From assembly GCA_022571615.1 (NCBI GenBank), contig JACZXM010000236.1, positions 370 through 5,566 on the forward strand: a stretch of DNA of 5,197 bases, in the 5' to 3' direction. Both the position numbers and the translations under genes were made by a program. The stretch is from Acidobacteriota bacterium (GTDB lineage Bacteria; Acidobacteriota; UBA890; WLXD01). The notes beneath the pieces are model-generated. The model saw only the letters and a program-made list of their open reading frames with translations, made no database searches and was not told the DNA's origin. Shown piece by piece: positions 4,684 to 5,197 of this stretch (position 1 is its first letter; every line of letters begins with the position of its first letter).

Positions 4684-5197
4684 GCGCTCACGACCAACGA
4701 GCCTCCCGCGTGCCGCGCCAGCACCTGGCGCCGTATCGGCTTCTGCTGCGGCTGCTGCCGAGGTCGGTACGGCGCGACTTCGAGCCCGACATGCTGGCGC
4801 TTTTCGACCATCACCTGTCGGCTGCCACCACGCCGCGGGCGCGAACGAGCATGTGGCTGCACGGCATCCTCGACATCCTCCGCAACGCTCCCGCCCTTTA
4901 CCGGCTGGCGGCCAGACCGTCCCGCCTTGTTCCCCACGGCCCCTCCCTCCCCGCGCTGACGAGAACCCAACGAATGAGCGTCTCTCATCTTCTCGAAACC
5001 ACCCTGCGCGATATCCGGTACGCCACCCGCCTGCTGCGCAAGGACCCCGGCTTCACGGTCACGATAATCCTGATTCTGGGACTTGCCATCGGCGCCAACA
5101 CTGCGGTGTTCAGCGTCGTTCGCGGTGTCGTGCTTTCTCCCCTGTCGTTTCAGGATTCCGAGAGGGTCGTGGCGCTTTGGGGTCGTACCGCGGTATA
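4680..5197 (+). CDS. ADOP-type ABC permease (MacB/FtsX-like), 5' part only, cut by window edge
   Basis: The frame stays open from GTG 4680 to the right edge: 172 complete codons and no stop. Residues about 16-80 form the helical N-terminal cytoplasmic domain common in ADOP proteins (PYRLLLRLLPRSVRRDF, then DMLALF, then WLHGILDILRNAP). Residues 108-172 are the classic start of the permease: LRDIRYATRLLRKDPGFTV, then a first transmembrane helix about 125-149 with the conserved LGLAIGANTAVFSVV, then VVLSPLSFQDSERVVALW, which leads into the periplasmic MacB-PCD-type domain. Complete family members are about 800 residues with two such halves and no ATPase domain; the partner ATPase is usually encoded elsewhere. 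Transport substrate is unknown; export or envelope-lipid roles are inferred from MacB relatives. GTG 4680 overlaps the padR stop (GTGA). ATG 4974 (residue 99), with GAGAA upstream, is a second possible start that would omit the N-terminal domain. Confidence 0.9.
   Translation, partial: MSAHDQRASRVPRQHLAPYRLLLRLLPRSVRRDFEPDMLALFDHHLSAATTPRARTSMWLHGILDILRNAPALYRLAARPSRLVPHGPSLPALTRTQRMSVSHLLETTLRDIRYATRLLRKDPGFTVTIILILGLAIGANTAVFSVVRGVVLSPLSFQDSERVVALWGRTAV

Noticed and set aside
1..5197. CRISPR, tRNA, insertion sequence, phage or toxin-antitoxin signatures
   Set aside because: No regularly spaced repeats, cloverleaf-like sequences, transposase motifs, terminal inverted repeats or small toxin-antitoxin gene pairs were seen on either strand.

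Overview
The window is GC-rich bacterial DNA, about two-thirds G+C by eye, and almost fully coding. The best taxonomic clue is at the right end. There a PadR-type regulator overlaps the start of a MacB/FtsX-type permease of the ADOP kind (acidobacterial duplicated orphan permease), which carries the N-terminal helical domain usual for that family. This pair is typical of Acidobacteriota and is also found in Gemmatimonadota, Verrucomicrobiota and a few other phyla. Acidobacteriota or a relative is therefore a reasonable but unproven guess.

Left block, minus strand, read right to left (3201 down to the left edge): a Nudix hydrolase, then two GT4-family glycosyltransferases of different subfamilies, then the first 131 codons of a protein with a nucleotidyltransferase fold. 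Spacing is operon-like: a 4-base GTGA overlap, then a 5-base gap, then a 45-base gap. The content suggests part of a surface-glycan (exopolysaccharide, O-antigen or glycolipid) assembly operon that continues past the left edge. The sugar donors and the final product cannot be read from the sequence.

Middle (3202-3268): a 67-base divergent intergenic region separates this operon from a plus-strand SAM-dependent methyltransferase (3269-4201) with an N-terminal cysteine-rich, zinc-ribbon-like segment. Its position suggests, but does not prove, a link to the glycan operon.

Right block, plus strand: a 122-base intergenic region holds a conspicuous AT-rich island with a plausible promoter and a short inverted repeat. 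It is followed by padR (preferred start 4324) and the ADOP permease (from 4680, running off the right edge). These two share a GTGA stop/start overlap and look translationally coupled.

I see no tRNA, rRNA, CRISPR array, insertion sequence, phage gene or convincing rho-independent terminator. Two real genes are cut by the window edges (1-395 minus and 4680-5197 plus). Nothing here amounts to a clearly new biological system. The points most worth following up are the incomplete nucleotidyltransferase in the glycan operon, the padR-ADOP junction with its two possible permease starts, and the variant metal-ligand pattern of the methyltransferase.
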